A model generated the notes under the pieces. The model saw only the letters and a program-made list of their open reading frames with translations. It was not told the DNA's origin and searched no databases. Shown here piece after piece: positions 21,583 to 33,677 of a stretch of 64,000 nucleotides of DNA. The DNA lies in NCBI GenBank assembly GCA_033296885.1, contig MU864006.1, positions 36,377 to 100,376 of the forward strand, in the 5' to 3' direction. A program made the position numbers and the translations under genes. Every line of letters begins with the position of its first letter. Position 1 is the stretch's first letter. Source of the stretch: Triangularia verruculosa. Its lineage: Eukaryota; Ascomycota; Sordariomycetes; Sordariales; Podosporaceae.

Positions 21583-23727
21583 TCATGGAGATAAATCCTC
21601 GCTGCTGCTCGATTGTAGTTCTTCCTCTCCGATACCCCTCACTTGCTTCTGTTGAGGTTTCCAAGCTGGAACGTCTTCGCAGCCTTTTGGAACCTGACAA
21701 ATTTCCCTCACATTGCATGTCTTCCACAGCACCTCCTTGATCTCATTGAAGACCTTCTCCGGAGCATCCATGGCCCATATCACATCTAGATGCTCATACT
21801 CCGGAATGACCTTGCTGTGCACAACCTCCACATGCGGTTCTCGTCCCCTCTCAAAGCGTCTCAGAAGCTTGTGACCATCAACCAAGTCATCATTCCCCGC
21901 CACCCACAGCGCAAAAGGAGGCACTTTCTCGTTGTACCAAGCCGTACTTCCCTTTGGTCTCCCCTTTCTTTTCTTTTTGTCCTCATGCTCCTCCCCTTCC
22001 ATATCCCTATCCACCTCTTCCAACACCCTATCATCCTCCCCCATCGAATCCTCCCTTTCCTCGGCCCTCCACTCGTCCTTCGTGGCCAAGATACACTTAT
22101 GCTTCGCAAAGCACTCCCTCCCCAGCCACCACCTCATACTTTCGCTGCTCACATACACCGGCGCGAACCTAAACATCCTATCCCTCAATCCCCTATCCCA
22201 CCTCGTATCCGTCCAATTGAACAAGAAGCTGAAAACCTTGTACCCCAACCACCCGTACACTTTCCTGTCCAACCTCTTGTGCATCTCCATCATAAAGGGA
22301 ATAAACGCATGAATCCCAAACATGACCCTGAAGAAGCCGGGTGAAATCACCCTCATGAACTTGAAGTACATCTTCCCAATCAACGGCCCTGCGTACGCCG
22401 CCGGGGCCAACCCGCAGAAAACGGTGATCTTCTCCCCCAAATCTGGCCGTTGCTCTTTGGCTAGGGCCACCAAAGCTTGAGTCGTGCCCTGCGAGTGGCA
22501 GATCAGGCCTATCTTCTCGAACCCGGTTTCGTAACACACCCGGGAGATGAGAGCGGGAAGGTCGAAAACGCCCATTTGACGGATATTCCACGCCCACATT
22601 CTTGGGTCGGGGTACTTGAGCAGCGTGTGCTTCGGCTCGAACCCGCAGCGGTTATTCCCTAGCCAGACGTCATACCCTGCTTTGGCGAGCAAGAAGGCGA
22701 GGGAGGAATCGTCGTTGACGCAGTAGGCACCGGAAGATTGGAGGAGGCCATGGATCAGCAGCACGGGGAACTTCTTTGGGCTGTCAGGGGAGGCAGAATG
22801 GGGGTTTCGTGGGGTGGTGAAAATCTCCGGGCCACGGTGGGCGCGCTGGGAAGGGGATAAAGGCGTGTATTCCTTGGGCTCGTATACATGCCACAGGTCG
22901 ATGAGGAAGCCGTCTTCGGTTTGGACCTCAAAGGGTTCGAGATTGAGACCTACACGGCGGGCGTAGTATGTTGGGTCACAGTAGAGCGGATCGGGACCGC
23001 CTTCGGTTGGTGGGTAGGCTTCTTTCTCTGAGTTTGGTCGGATTCCGGAGAGCCAAGCTGTCTCTTCCTCCTTGCGAAGTTTGGCACGGCGGGTTTCTTC
23101 GGTGTAGAAGGGCCGGGAAGTGTCTGGGTCTCGAAAAGTTGCTCGTAACCACAAATTCTGCAGTGATGGGCCGATGCTGGTAAATAGGGCGCCGAGAACG
23201 ATGACCGCTAAAAAGCCCAGGCTCAGGAAAAAGGATGTTACTCGAAAAATTAGGCATTGTAGGTGTGTCATGAAAGATGGCGGGCCGTAGAGCGGTAAGG
23301 GAGGAAATAATGGGTTGGTGTGAGATGGTGGCATCGACCTCTTAAGGCTGGCGTCTGTTGACCTCTTGGCCATGCCATTCTGTGACAGGGCGACTGCTTT
23401 CTCTTCATTTGGCGAGTGAACTGTGTGGTGTGCTGGCTCCAGTTGAGTCTCCAGCTCCTCCTTCAAGACATTGAGTTTGTGCGCTTCTTCCACTGGTACA
23501 GTTGGTAGTCGATGGCCGTCTGCCGTTACAACCACGGTATCGTGTGGTGTTACGAACTGGGCCTCGACAGCAACGGCATCATGATTGCCCTGTTCTGGAG
23601 GAAGGAGAGACAGCTTTTCTGACTGTTCGGCAAACTCAATGGCTGTTTTTGCAAGTTCGTTTTCGTCGATGGCACCTATTGCTGGCTTGCTGGGTGGTGG
23701 CTGGAGGAAGGTCTCCTGGACACCCAT
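21583..23727 (-). CDS. Steryl-ester / triacylglycerol lipase (Tgl1/Yeh family)
   Basis: Alpha/beta-hydrolase of the acid-lipase family whose yeast members (Tgl1, Yeh1, Yeh2) hydrolyse steryl esters at lipid droplets or the plasma membrane. Single exon, 714 aa. A disordered N terminus (1-150) precedes a hydrophobic helix (about 165-185). The lipase domain has the lid/partial-lipase region ARRVGLNLEPFEVQTEDGF, the oxyanion segment LLIHGLLQSSGAY, the nucleophile Ser412 in LICHSQGTTQ, Asp613 in VAGNDDLVDG and His646 in PEYEHLDVIWAMDAP, so the triad is complete. A charged insert rich in Glu, Asp and Lys (about 553-592) separates strand and helix elements and is likely a surface loop. Its promoter is shared divergently with PEX6. 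Confidence 0.94.
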   Translation of the reverse strand: MGVQETFLQPPPSKPAIGAIDENELAKTAIEFAEQSEKLSLLPPEQGNHDAVAVEAQFVTPHDTVVVTADGHRLPTVPVEEAHKLNVLKEELETQLEPAHHTVHSPNEEKAVALSQNGMAKRSTDASLKRSMPPSHTNPLFPPLPLYGPPSFMTHLQCLIFRVTSFFLSLGFLAVIVLGALFTSIGPSLQNLWLRATFRDPDTSRPFYTEETRRAKLRKEEETAWLSGIRPNSEKEAYPPTEGGPDPLYCDPTYYARRVGLNLEPFEVQTEDGFLIDLWHVYEPKEYTPLSPSQRAHRGPEIFTTPRNPHSASPDSPKKFPVLLIHGLLQSSGAYCVNDDSSLAFLLAKAGYDVWLGNNRCGFEPKHTLLKYPDPRMWAWNIRQMGVFDLPALISRVCYETGFEKIGLICHSQGTTQALVALAKEQRPDLGEKITVFCGLAPAAYAGPLIGKMYFKFMRVISPGFFRVMFGIHAFIPFMMEMHKRLDRKVYGWLGYKVFSFLFNWTDTRWDRGLRDRMFRFAPVYVSSESMRWWLGRECFAKHKCILATKDEWRAEEREDSMGEDDRVLEEVDRDMEGEEHEDKKKRKGRPKGSTAWYNEKVPPFALWVAGNDDLVDGHKLLRRFERGREPHVEVVHSKVIPEYEHLDVIWAMDAPEKVFNEIKEVLWKTCNVREICQVPKGCEDVPAWKPQQKQVRGIGEEELQSSSSEDLSP

Positions 23728-24910
23728 GGCTGCAGGTGAAGTTGCTCGTCTCTCTAGCTCTAACGCGTGTGTGTATATATGCTGGTATTATACAGAAGCA
23801 AATCAATTGGACAAAACAATGTCGTGATACCAAGATATTTGAGCGCCTAGATCTTGTAGTAATCGCGTTTCAGACCAAAACATCAATGACTCCAGGTATG
23901 CTATACTTCGTCCCGCATGCCAGACGTCATTGTGGCTGCGACGGGATGGGGACAAAAACGGTCTTGTACGGAGATAAGGAAAAGCTACGATCAAACCGAA
24001 AAGGATATCCCGTCTACATCGCGAAAAATGCAGGGTTGGAAACAAGCTTCTTGTTTTGACCTGGAGATGGATATTGTGGAAAATACCCCCTGCGTCACCG
24101 TGCAGCTGGAGCATGGAGGCGGGGGCTGACAGGGTGTTGCGATTGGCTTTAGCCTGCTTTTGGCATGTGAAGATCGTTGAAGACAGTGGGGCTCTGCCAG
24201 GTGTTGACAAACTCAACCCATCACCAATACTGAAAAAATATTTCCCTTGTGTATACTATGAGGAATCTGACGATCAAGAAGGCCGTGAGTTTCCATATTG
24301 GTCAAACCAATGAGACCAGATGTTGCGCATATGAGCGAAGGGAAGGAGCGAACACGCATCAAAATCCTGAAGCTTTGGAGGCTAGTTTATGAGGGACAAC
24401 TGACAAGTTCATTGATTCAGCTTCAGGACAGACATCGTCTTTCATGCAGTCAAGATCGAGAGACTCACGTCAAAAGAACTAAGTTGTTGACTAAGACTAC
24501 ATGTAAGTACACCAACTATTGGACAAAGAAGAAAGGGTTAGGGTTGGACTAGTCCTGGGTGGGTAAGCGGATCCGCGAATAGGCGGTGCCATATGCCGAG
24601 GTGAAATGAAGCCGAAGCCATCTGCGGAACAGCTGGTTCGCCATTCGCGCTGGAGAGCTCCTCACTTGATCACGGTGCTTTAAACCCCAGAGGCATTGGG
24701 TGTTCTTAATCAGCAATTACATTCATTTGCTATTTCTCCATTGCCCAGTGGCCGTTCCTTTTGCCGGAAAAAGCTCCCGGAAGGGCGGGCTTGTCACCAC
24801 AATACATCTAGCGAATACCATACATGTACCTTGCTGGACCATCCCACGATACTACGCGACGCCTGAACCTTTAACCCAACGACAACGTCGCATCACGCGA
24901 ATTCCCTATC
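23728..24910. other. Divergent promoter region, lipase and PEX6
   Basis: About 1.18 kb. A short TGTGTATATAT run lies just upstream of the lipase start. I see no gene; both lipase and PEX6 serve lipid metabolism, so shared control is possible but not shown by any site I can identify. Confidence 0.55.
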
Positions 24911-27900
24911 ATGGCAACATCCGAAGTGAGCTCAGTCGTGCGCGCGCACAAAAGACGGGTCAGGAGGCGCAGACAGGACAAGCCAGCATTGTCGGCGCGT
25001 TTGGTCCTGGATGACCATGTCAAGAGCGATGTCGGCATAGTGTCCGAGGACCTGTACGCAGAGCTTTTTCCACATCTACACAATGGTTGGTCACCTTTAC
25101 TACGATGATCAGTAGATTCATGCTGACATTGTCTACTCGATAGCTCACGACGACGAAGACCAAGTCTTAAGCGCTCCTAACACCGTCCATGTTGCCATTG
25201 CCCCCTGGACGCCGAATAATACCCCTGAGGCTACCAACTGGTCGATAGTCCCCGTAACCAAATCTTCTGCCCTCGCTCCGAATACCGTTCAGTTTGCTCC
25301 CTCGTCACTCGCTCTCCAGTCTTTCGCCGTGAACCTCAAGCAGGTTGCGCCATCGCGACTCTCGAGCCACAGCAGAAGTGGCATCGAGATTTTGGTCCTG
25401 GATGTCAGCGCAATCGCTCTCGACACTGTTTTTGTGAGCTTGGAAGGGGAACTGGCTAAGAGGCTTGAGAATGGAGAGGGCACTTTCTTCAGAGAGCACC
25501 CCTCTGGCGGAAAGGGCAAGGCCTCCGTCAACGCAACCCCTGAAGACCGCCTTACGGCCGCGCTTCGAACTGCGCTCAACACTTTGAAGGTGGTTCATAC
25601 AGGAGACCTATTTCCATTACCGCTCCCCCCTCACCCCGTTACCCACGTCCCGCCTAACCCGGGCAAGATTACACTCTGCGAGCCTGTCGCCCAGGGCATT
25701 CTTGCGCCGACCACCAAGATCATTGTTTCTCGCGGCCGGATTCACTCCAAACACAACCGCGCTTCACCACCGATACCAAGCACCAAAATCAATGGCGTAA
25801 CCGAAGAGGATGAGGACACATCCAATGACCAGTTCTACTCTGCGGCTGAGGAAGGTGCTCGTACGGGTGCGCGGGCTGATGATGGAGATGAGACGTCAAC
25901 TGAGACTGAACTTGAGCAAGAAGAAGAGGAGGAGGAGGAGGAGGAGGAGGAAGATGCGTTGTCAGACGACTCGATGGACGAAATGATATCTCTTCAAGCC
26001 CCGAGCTTAACTTCGGCTATCACTAGTGGCATAGGCACACCTACCACTATTGGCGGAAGGGGACGTAAAGCCAACGGTATGAGTAGTGCTGTCTCTGTGT
26101 TCTCCAGCTTTACAGCAACCACAGCCAGACCAGACAGGCCTCGAGGCAGGCTGTTTAAGGCCCAGGGTCTAGTCCGGCCCATCCCCCCCGAGGTTCTCCA
26201 CCCAAAACCTGTTCTAGAAGATGACGAGGAGGCGCGTATCTATGTGGATGTCAGAGACCTCCCACGGATCGGTTGTTTCTCTGGTGATTGGGTCCGTGTC
26301 GAAGCTTCCCAAGAACCACCATCCAACGGTTTCGGTGCCTTTGGGTTGGGGAGCTTCGTTGATCCAAACCCGGATGAGATTCACTGGAGGCCAGCTAGGG
26401 TGTATGGGCTGCCTGAGGGTTATTCCTCCCGTCCTGTGGCCAGGGTGCCGAGCTCGAAGTATGACGGCCGCCGCATGTCTTTCTTTGAGTCTCAGGTCCA
26501 AAAGCCTTCTAGCCCTGCCGTTTATGCCTCGCCAATCATGCTTGCAAACTTGGAAAGTCCGCCATATTTGCGTCTCTCGCCGATCAAGCGGGCTCCATCA
26601 CATCCCAGCCTCAAGGGACTCCAAGCGAAAACAACTCCTCCACTCCAGCCACCTGCTGCTCGTGAGGTAATTCTACAGCATGTCAGAACTCCGGTTGCAG
26701 TGGAAAGAGACGTCCAAACATCTGTCATGGCTGGACTCAAGTTCTACTTTGAAAGAAGGCTGCGCGTGATCAAGACCGGAGACTTGATTGCTGTGCCCAT
26801 TGATACCCAGCTCGGACGGACTCTTCAAGAGACAACCGCGGCTGGTGATGATTCTGCCGTCGACGACGTGCTCGGCCTGATCGCCTCGACGCGAACAGAC
26901 CGCAGCCTCAAATATGACGAGGTCGCGTGGTTCAAGGTCGGGCACGTTTCACCTGTCAAGCAAGAAGTAACGGAGGAGACAGAAGAGGAAGAGGAAGACC
27001 CCTGGGGTGGTGTTGCGTGTGTAGACATCTCCCTCGCACACCTCGAACAGACAGGGTCAACCACCAGCCGCATCCCCGGCATCACCACCAACACATGGCG
27101 TTACTATCTCGGCATCGACAAGCTCCCAAAACAGCCCCAGAGCCACACTGGACCCTTGGTCCTCGGACCCGAGAGGACAACCATCTCCCCACTGCGGAGA
27201 AAACTTCGTGAGCTTATGGCCGCAGCCACAAGCAAACCCGCTCTTCACCTGAAGATGCCGCCCGTGGCTATCCTTCTCGTTTCCACTCAACGCAGCATCG
27301 GAAAGGCATTCACCGCCTCACAAGCCTGCGCTGATATTGGCCTCCACACTTTCACCGTCGACGCTTATGACATTGTCAATGACTCCGGCGCAGGCGGCAG
27401 CGACGTCAAGACCGCCGGTTTCCTCACCTCCCGCGCCGAAAGAGCGATGAGCTGCGGGCCCGACTGTTGCGCGCTGCTTGTCAGACATATCGAAGCGCTG
27501 ACGGCAGATAGAATGGTGACTTCTGTCAAGGAGATTCTGAAAGATGCGAGGGTCCTGATTGCTACCACGACGGAGGTGGACAAGGTGCCTGATGGGATCC
27601 GGGCGTTGTTCACCCATGAGCTGGAAATGGCTGCGCCTGATGAGGCGGAAAGAGAGGGGATTTTGAGGACAATTCTGGACAACCAGGGCGTGGCGCTAGA
27701 TCCGGAGGTTGAGCTCAGCGGTATTGCTCTTAAGACTGCTGCCCTGGTAGCAGGAGATCTTGTCGACGTCGTGGAAAGAGCATTGGTTGCCCAAAAGTCC
27801 AGACTTGAGGCGCTCTCAGCCAAGGCATCGAAGGATGAGACTGGTATCCCGGTTACTGTGAGAGACGTCAAAGTTGCTGGGGGACCAGCGGCTCAGGGAC

Positions 27901-29278
27901 TGACAAAATCAGACTTTGAAGTCGCGGTTGAGGCGGCCAGGAAGAATTTTGCGGATGCAATTGGCGCACCGAAGATTCCCAACGTGACTTGGGATGATGT
28001 CGGTGGGCTGAACAACGTCAAGGAGGCAGTGACGGAGACCATCCAGTTGCCATTGGAGAGGCCAGAGTTGTTCGCCAAGGGGATGAAGAAGCGGTCTGGT
28101 ATCCTCTTCTACGGCCCGCCCGGCACGGGCAAGACGCTTCTTGCCAAGGCTATTGCCACTGAGTACAGCCTCAACTTCTTCAGTGTCAAGGGTCCAGAGT
28201 TATTGAATATGTACATTGGTGAATCCGAGGCGAACGTGCGGAGGGTGTTCCAGCGCGCGAGAGACGCGAGGCCATGTGTCGTTTTCTTTGACGAGTTGGA
28301 TTCAGTCGCGCCGAAGAGAGGCAACCAAGGTGATAGCGGTGGTGTGATGGATCGGATTGTCAGCCAGCTGCTCGCGGAGTTGGATGGTATGAGTGGTGGC
28401 GATGAGGACGCTGGAGGCGTGTTTGTGGTCGGAGCGACGAACAGGCCGGATTTGCTGGATCAGGCGCTGTTGAGACCGGGGAGATTTGACAAGATGCTTT
28501 ATTTGGGGGTGTCGGATACGCATGAGAAGCAGATGAAGATTATGGAGGCTTTGACGAGGAAGTATGTACCCGTCTCTACCACCCCACTTCCCCCCTATTT
28601 TGATGTTTTACTAATGATGATCTGAAAAGGTTCACCCTCCACCCCTCGGTCTCCCTCCGCGCCGTCGCCGAGCGCCTGCCGTTTACCTACACCGGTGCAG
28701 ACTTTTATGCTCTCTGCTCGGACGCTATGCTCAAGGCCGTCACGAGGCAAGCTACCCTCGTCGACAAGAAGGTCAAGGCGATCAATACGGAGCGTCAGGC
28801 TCAAAACCAGCCCGAGATCACGACCGCCTACTTCTTTGACCACTTCGCCACCAAGGAGGACGTTGCTGTCATGGTCACTGAGCAAGACTTTCTTGACGCC
28901 CATGCCGAGCTCATTCCCAGTGTTAGTGCCGGGGAGCTGGAGCATTATGAGCGGGTCAGGGCTACGTTTGAGGGTGTCAAGGACAAGAAGGAGACGTCCC
29001 AACAGCAACAACCGCAACAGAACGGCCGACTTTTGGTGGGGAAGAGGTCGGTTAGCGGGCAGAGCAACAGGAGCGTGATTGTCCACAGAGCTAAGGGCAA
29101 GGGCAAGGGCAAAGCACTGGCGGTAGGCAGCGGGGACGAGTACGATGATTATGACGAGGAGGGCGTCAATGGGGGTGGTTATAGAGACAAGGGCAAGGGC
29201 AAGGCGGTTGACGTTGGCCCAGCTGGTGGCGCCCCCTTTGGAGGCCAAGGCGATGATGATGAGGGATTGTATGACTGA
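24911..29278 (+). CDS. PEX6: Peroxisomal AAA+ ATPase Pex6
   Basis: Together with Pex1 it forms the motor that pulls the receptor Pex5 out of the peroxisome membrane. Exons 24911-25085, 25144-28561 and 28630-29278 give 1413 aa. The N-terminal half carries Pex6 N domains with an acidic run (about residues 320-340) in a disordered insert. The D1 ATPase region (about 765-930) is degenerate: the Walker A position reads VSTQRSIGKAF, with no leading Gly and Ala for Thr, and no Walker B acid pair is seen (LLVRHIEAL). D2 is complete: GPPGTGKTLLAKAIATEYS (from about 1049), VVFFDELDSVAPKRG, and GATNRPDLLDQALLRPGRFD. The tail is rich in Gln, Lys-Gly repeats and acidic residues. The inactive D1/active D2 arrangement is established for Pex6. 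Confidence 0.97.
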
Positions 29279-29548
29279 TACGAGATAATTTGTCTATAGA
29301 GTACAGAAACAGGTATAAACGGGGGCGAGAAGAAAAATAACGTGTCTGGGTTTGCACTTTGAGCATTGCAAAATTATGAGGGCATATATGGAATTGAAAG
29401 CATAGCATATACACAGGCACGCATGCATGCAGGGCCTAGCTACTTACAAATCACCTAGTTAAACCGAACCTATCTAACATCGTCGAAGAACCACCACAAA
29501 ATGTCAACTGACAATCATCGTAGACAACCAAATATTTCAGATGCCTTA

Positions 29549-30532
29549 CTACTTCTCATCGCCCTTCTTCTCGGCATGCTTCTCCTCTTCGCCGCTTTCC
29601 TCCTCCTCGCTGCTCACCTCCTTGATGGTCTCCGCCTTCTCAATAGCCTCGATTTCTTCCTTGCTCGCGCTCTCGATCGGGCTCCCGTGAAGATTCGTCA
29701 CTGGCGGATCGACGTCCTTTGGCAAACTCCCTTTCCAACTCGTCGTCGTGGGGGACTGAATTGTAGTCTCAATGCTCTTATCCCCTGACGACTTCCACCC
29801 CGTTGAAGTCGGCGACTGAAGCCCAGCCGGCGTCTCCTGCTTCTCCTTCTTCTCCTCCCCTTTCCCTTCGTTCTCCTGTACCTTCGCACTCGCAGCAGCG
29901 GCCTTACTCCTCAGCGCATCGAGCTGTATCTTCCTCGCCCTCTGAGCCGCCTCCTCCACGATAGACCGTATCGGTAACGCAGCTGGGTGTTGTGGGGCAG
30001 GCGTGGTAGCCTTGACTAGGTTCTGGGGAGCAACGGGAGGAAGGGAAGGTTTATCGGTGGTGACGGGTTTCTGGACGATGGGAGGGGGGGCTTGGGCTTT
30101 GGAGGGGATGGTGAAGTCGTCGTAGTAAATCTCAACGTGCTGCTTGAGCTCGCCGTATTCGTTCCACTCTTCAATTTCTACTAGATCCTGATCATGATGT
30201 TAACAAGGGATGAGATGAGGAAAAGGGCAGAAGGCGGAATAGAGACGTACACCGAGGACGAGACCCATCTGGACCAAGCCGGGAATCTTTCTTTGGCGGC
30301 CGTTGGCATCTTTGCCTGCGCGGCGGCCCCAGAGCATGCGCGCCTTCTCATCTACGGCGATGTCGATGGCTTTGAAGGGGACGCGGTTGGCGCGGAGGAT
30401 GGTCTCCAGCCGGGAGGTGGCTGTCACGATGTGGGAGGAGCCGGCTGTGAGGGAGGTGTAGATGTAGAGGGCCGGGTCGGTTGAGTAGGACTGCGCTGCT
30501 GGCGCCGCGGCTGGGGCGCTTTCGGAGGCCAT
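29549..30532 (-). CDS. SH3BGR-type thioredoxin-fold protein with acidic tail
   Basis: Exons 30532-30251 and 30187-29549 give 306 aa. Residues about 20-115 form a thioredoxin/glutaredoxin-like fold of the SH3BGR kind (YIYTSLTAGSSHI, LETILRANRVPFKAIDIAVD, KIPGLVQMG, EIEEWNEYGELKQHV). There is no CxxC or single active-site Cys, so redox catalysis is not expected. Residues 120-306 are low-complexity: a Pro/Ala stretch, a Lys/Gln/Glu helix, two near-repeats around SPTSTGWKSSGDKS and SPTTTSWKGSLPKD, and a Glu/Lys tail. It converges on PEX6 with only 270 bases between the stops. Function in fungi is unknown to me; a scaffold or chaperone-like role is speculative. Confidence 0.88.
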
Positions 30533-31480
30533 GATGCTTGTGTTGTTTGCTATCTCGATATTGAGTTACCAGGCAGCAGCAAGGGGCTTCTTTGTTGTGG
30601 ATGAAAGCTGTTGTTTATAAGAGCTATGGGAGATGATGCAATTAGACCGACTCTCGGTTGTTGGGGCCCCAGGCACAAGGGGGGTCGGATCGGGGTCGGG
30701 GTGTACGTGTTGATCAAAGGGGTCTTGCGCACTGCGGGGTACGAGAGTGGAGGAGGGGCAATAGTGTATAACGGTTTGCGTCAACGAACTGATTGAGACT
30801 ATATAGTGTAAAGGCTCAAGAAGATGGCTTTCTTTTGCTTCAACTGCTTCAAGGTTGAAACACCAGTCTAGGGTTGGATTGAAGGAAATCAGGAGGTCAA
30901 AGGAACGATGCTCAAACTTGAAGCTCTCAAGAACACATGATATGAAACGAGGGGTCCAACGGCAACCCCGCGATAGGACTGCATAAGATCCGAGAGCTTC
31001 ACCTGCCGCATACCTCGCTCTGGGTCTCAAGCCACATCGAGATTGATTGTTGATTTTGGCTGCCGTTTGCATGTCAGATTCATGATAAACCACTCTGAAT
31101 GGATACCCAGAACCGCATTCTTTGATGCAACGGAAATGGACCATCTGCACCTGCAAACAACTCATCGATCAGCCCGTATCCGAGACCAAGGCTATGTCCT
31201 TCTCGCTGCAAGGCCATCATTGACTAGCTTGGGAAGCTGTTGTGATGCTTGTTGGTGATGATGGCTGCATAACGGGCAGTTAGCTTATCCCAAGACAAAG
31301 AACTGCGACATCAGTTCAAAGAAGCTAAATGCCTCGATAGCTGAAACCACAGAGCAATCTCTTGCCAAAACCGGCACTTACACCCGCCATGAGGGAGTTA
31401 TATAGCTTGTCAGTATGGCTGTGAGTCGTGAGATGGAGTGAGAAATAACCAGTCAGGCTGCTTGTCTCTTCCCATATCCC
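30533..31480. other. Intergenic, no gene supported
   Basis: About 950 bases. A 199-codon minus frame (30566-31165) overlaps the SH3BGR upstream region but has no domain and unstructured composition; I read it as chance. Nothing else is seen. Confidence 0.5.
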
Positions 31481-31972
31481 ATGATGTGTTTGATAGGCTT
31501 CCTAATTCCGACACTTGCCCCTAGAAAGAAATCAAAAAAGCACAAACGCAAGTCCAAGAAAAGTCGATATCAGTCGTACGATAACCTCGAGACGAAATCA
31601 TGGCCATCATATCAAGACATAAACGAATACAAAGACCTAGCTCTGATCACTGACTACACCGAACCACGCGTGTATGCAACAATTGAAGAAGACTTGTTGG
31701 CACATGAGCAAATACGGCAAAAAGAACGTGTACGCCTGCTGGGTCGAATCGAAGAGGAGATGGACAGGCTACAGAGGGAATATGACAGGAGAGGGCTGTT
31801 CGAGGCTAGCCGTCACCTTGCAATAGCTCCTGGAAGAGAAGAACAGAAAGTGCTGGTCGGACAAGGTGGGCGCATGGGAAACAACCATAATGTCGCCAAT
31901 TACTATCAAGATACCGCCGATTTTTGCCGTTGCTACGTCTGCCACAACATTCGACGATACGACAGACAATAG
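31481..31972 (+). CDS. Small basic protein with C-terminal Cys cluster, unrecognised
   Basis: Single open frame of 163 aa with credible protein character. After a short hydrophobic start (MMCLIGFLIPTLAP) comes a Lys/Arg patch (KKSKKHKRKSKKSR), then a helical, charged middle (about 75-115, LLAHEQIRQKERVRLLGRIE) and a C-terminal FCRCYVCHNIRR cluster of three Cys and one His that could bind metal. I recognise no family. The acceptor-like CCCCTAG just before the Lys patch means the first 14 codons might instead be upstream intron, so the true start is unsure. Confidence 0.55.
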   Translation: MMCLIGFLIPTLAPRKKSKKHKRKSKKSRYQSYDNLETKSWPSYQDINEYKDLALITDYTEPRVYATIEEDLLAHEQIRQKERVRLLGRIEEEMDRLQREYDRRGLFEASRHLAIAPGREEQKVLVGQGGRMGNNHNVANYYQDTADFCRCYVCHNIRRYDRQ

Positions 31973-33677
31973 CCAACAACATCCGATCCTCGGGGCCGCC
32001 TGACCGGTATGGTGGAGGCAAAGCCGGAGGCCGGAACCGGACCATCGGAAGCGGAGGAGTCGTGGTCTTCCCGGTCTCGAAGACGGCGGCTTCCCTGATA
32101 GCCTGGAGTTCGGATGGGATGAATTTTGTATGAACCTTGTGATGCTCCGTTGGTTGTTGAGGGAGACATCCCGGTGTGATTCAGGAAGTCCTTGCTGCAG
32201 ATTTCTTGGGACGGGTGAGGAGTCAGGGCCTGGCTGGTTCAGAAGAAATTGAAAGGGATATCGGCTTATAACCCCTCATGATAGCTTCGTTTCTGCTCAT
32301 GTTACCAACAAGAACACCATGTCATCTCCTTCTGATTCTGGAATCTTGACCCCAGATCTCGGTGGACCTGCATTTTAAACGGAGATTGAAAGGGGGGTCT
32401 TGAGCAAGCGGACGCCCGTGGATGCCCCCTGTTCAAGCTCCACCGGTGAAATAACCTTCTGCCAAGACCCTCCTGGCCGTGGCCCATGGGCACGGATGGC
32501 ATCACGGCTCGATTCCCATCTTTATCAAGCCACTTAATTTGACGGTGGGTTTCAGGCCCATGGCTTTGAGGTCTTTTCTTGCGTCTTCCACGCGGGGTAC
32601 CGCTTCAGAAGATTCTCGACTGCATGCCGTGATTCTGGAAGCGGTGCTGAGATGAACACGATGCGGGAGTCCGTCTATACGACAGCAACAACTCCAATAA
32701 GCATGCTGTGCGCGCGCGCAATCTGCCCTGGTGGTCAGCTAACGGCCAGCCCAAAGGCCTGTTGGAGCCGGCTGACTTCAGTATTCTCTCTCCCGCATTT
32801 CTGGAGTATGGTAGGCTGAAGAGGCGGAATCTATTTATTCGGCGTTTTCCTCGGAGCGGCACACGCTACACCAGCTGCTGTGGCGGTGTCGATTCCCTCT
32901 CCGAATATGTCGCAACCTCTCCCGAGTGACAAGCCGAAGAGAAAAACCCGGGTCAGGCCGATGACTCCGAATATCTGGTGGTGATGTCAGCCTGACTGTG
33001 AAAATATTGAAAAAAATCTGCAATTTTTCTGCAGGTTGAAAGCGACGTGGCAAGCCAAACGACGGTTGTTGAAGCTGCAGGCTGCCCCATATCCATGATC
33101 TGAGTGAGTTGTTGATCGTCGGGCCAAGCCGCTCGACCGTTCTCTTGGGCAGGGATTTGAAAGCTGCCAAGTGGGAGATCCACATCATCCAAACTGGTTG
33201 GCTGCTGTTGCACTTCCCCTGTCTGTTCCTGCATGTGGGATGACTTGCAGCCAATCATGTGGCCTCGCTTGGAAACTGCAAGGTACGCGGCACTCGTCCG
33301 ACCAGGTGTGGCAAAGGCACCAGTCCCAGTTGCATCCGCTGGTGGAAGGGCATGGCACAAAGGCCGCCATGCCTGGGCGCGTGCCCCCGGTCGATAGTAG
33401 CCCCCAGAAATCTCTGCGACACTTCGGGGGGTTACTAAAAGGGAGCAATCACGCCGCTGCATGCTCCGCGTCCCCCTTCCCCTTCTGTTTCCCTCACCAG
33501 CCATATCAGCTAGCCATCACGCTCTTTTCTGTTTTGCCATCCGGCATCAGCCTTACACTCTTTTAAATCATTCGGCTTTCTGACTCGATCGACTTCTTGT
33601 CTATTCTTCGCAACCCTTTTTACAAACAAACAACAAACATACATCGCGACAGCACATACCACCAAAACACGTTCAAA
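31973..33677. other. Intergenic with promoter and leader of the GPI protein gene
   Basis: About 1.7 kb. The last 200 bases are pyrimidine-rich (33472-33500, then 33580-33660), as is typical for leaders of strongly expressed fungal genes. No gene is supported elsewhere. Confidence 0.55.

Noticed and set aside
30566..31165. 199-codon minus-strand frame upstream of the SH3BGR-type gene
   Set aside because: Composition is not protein-like and it covers the promoter of the downstream gene.
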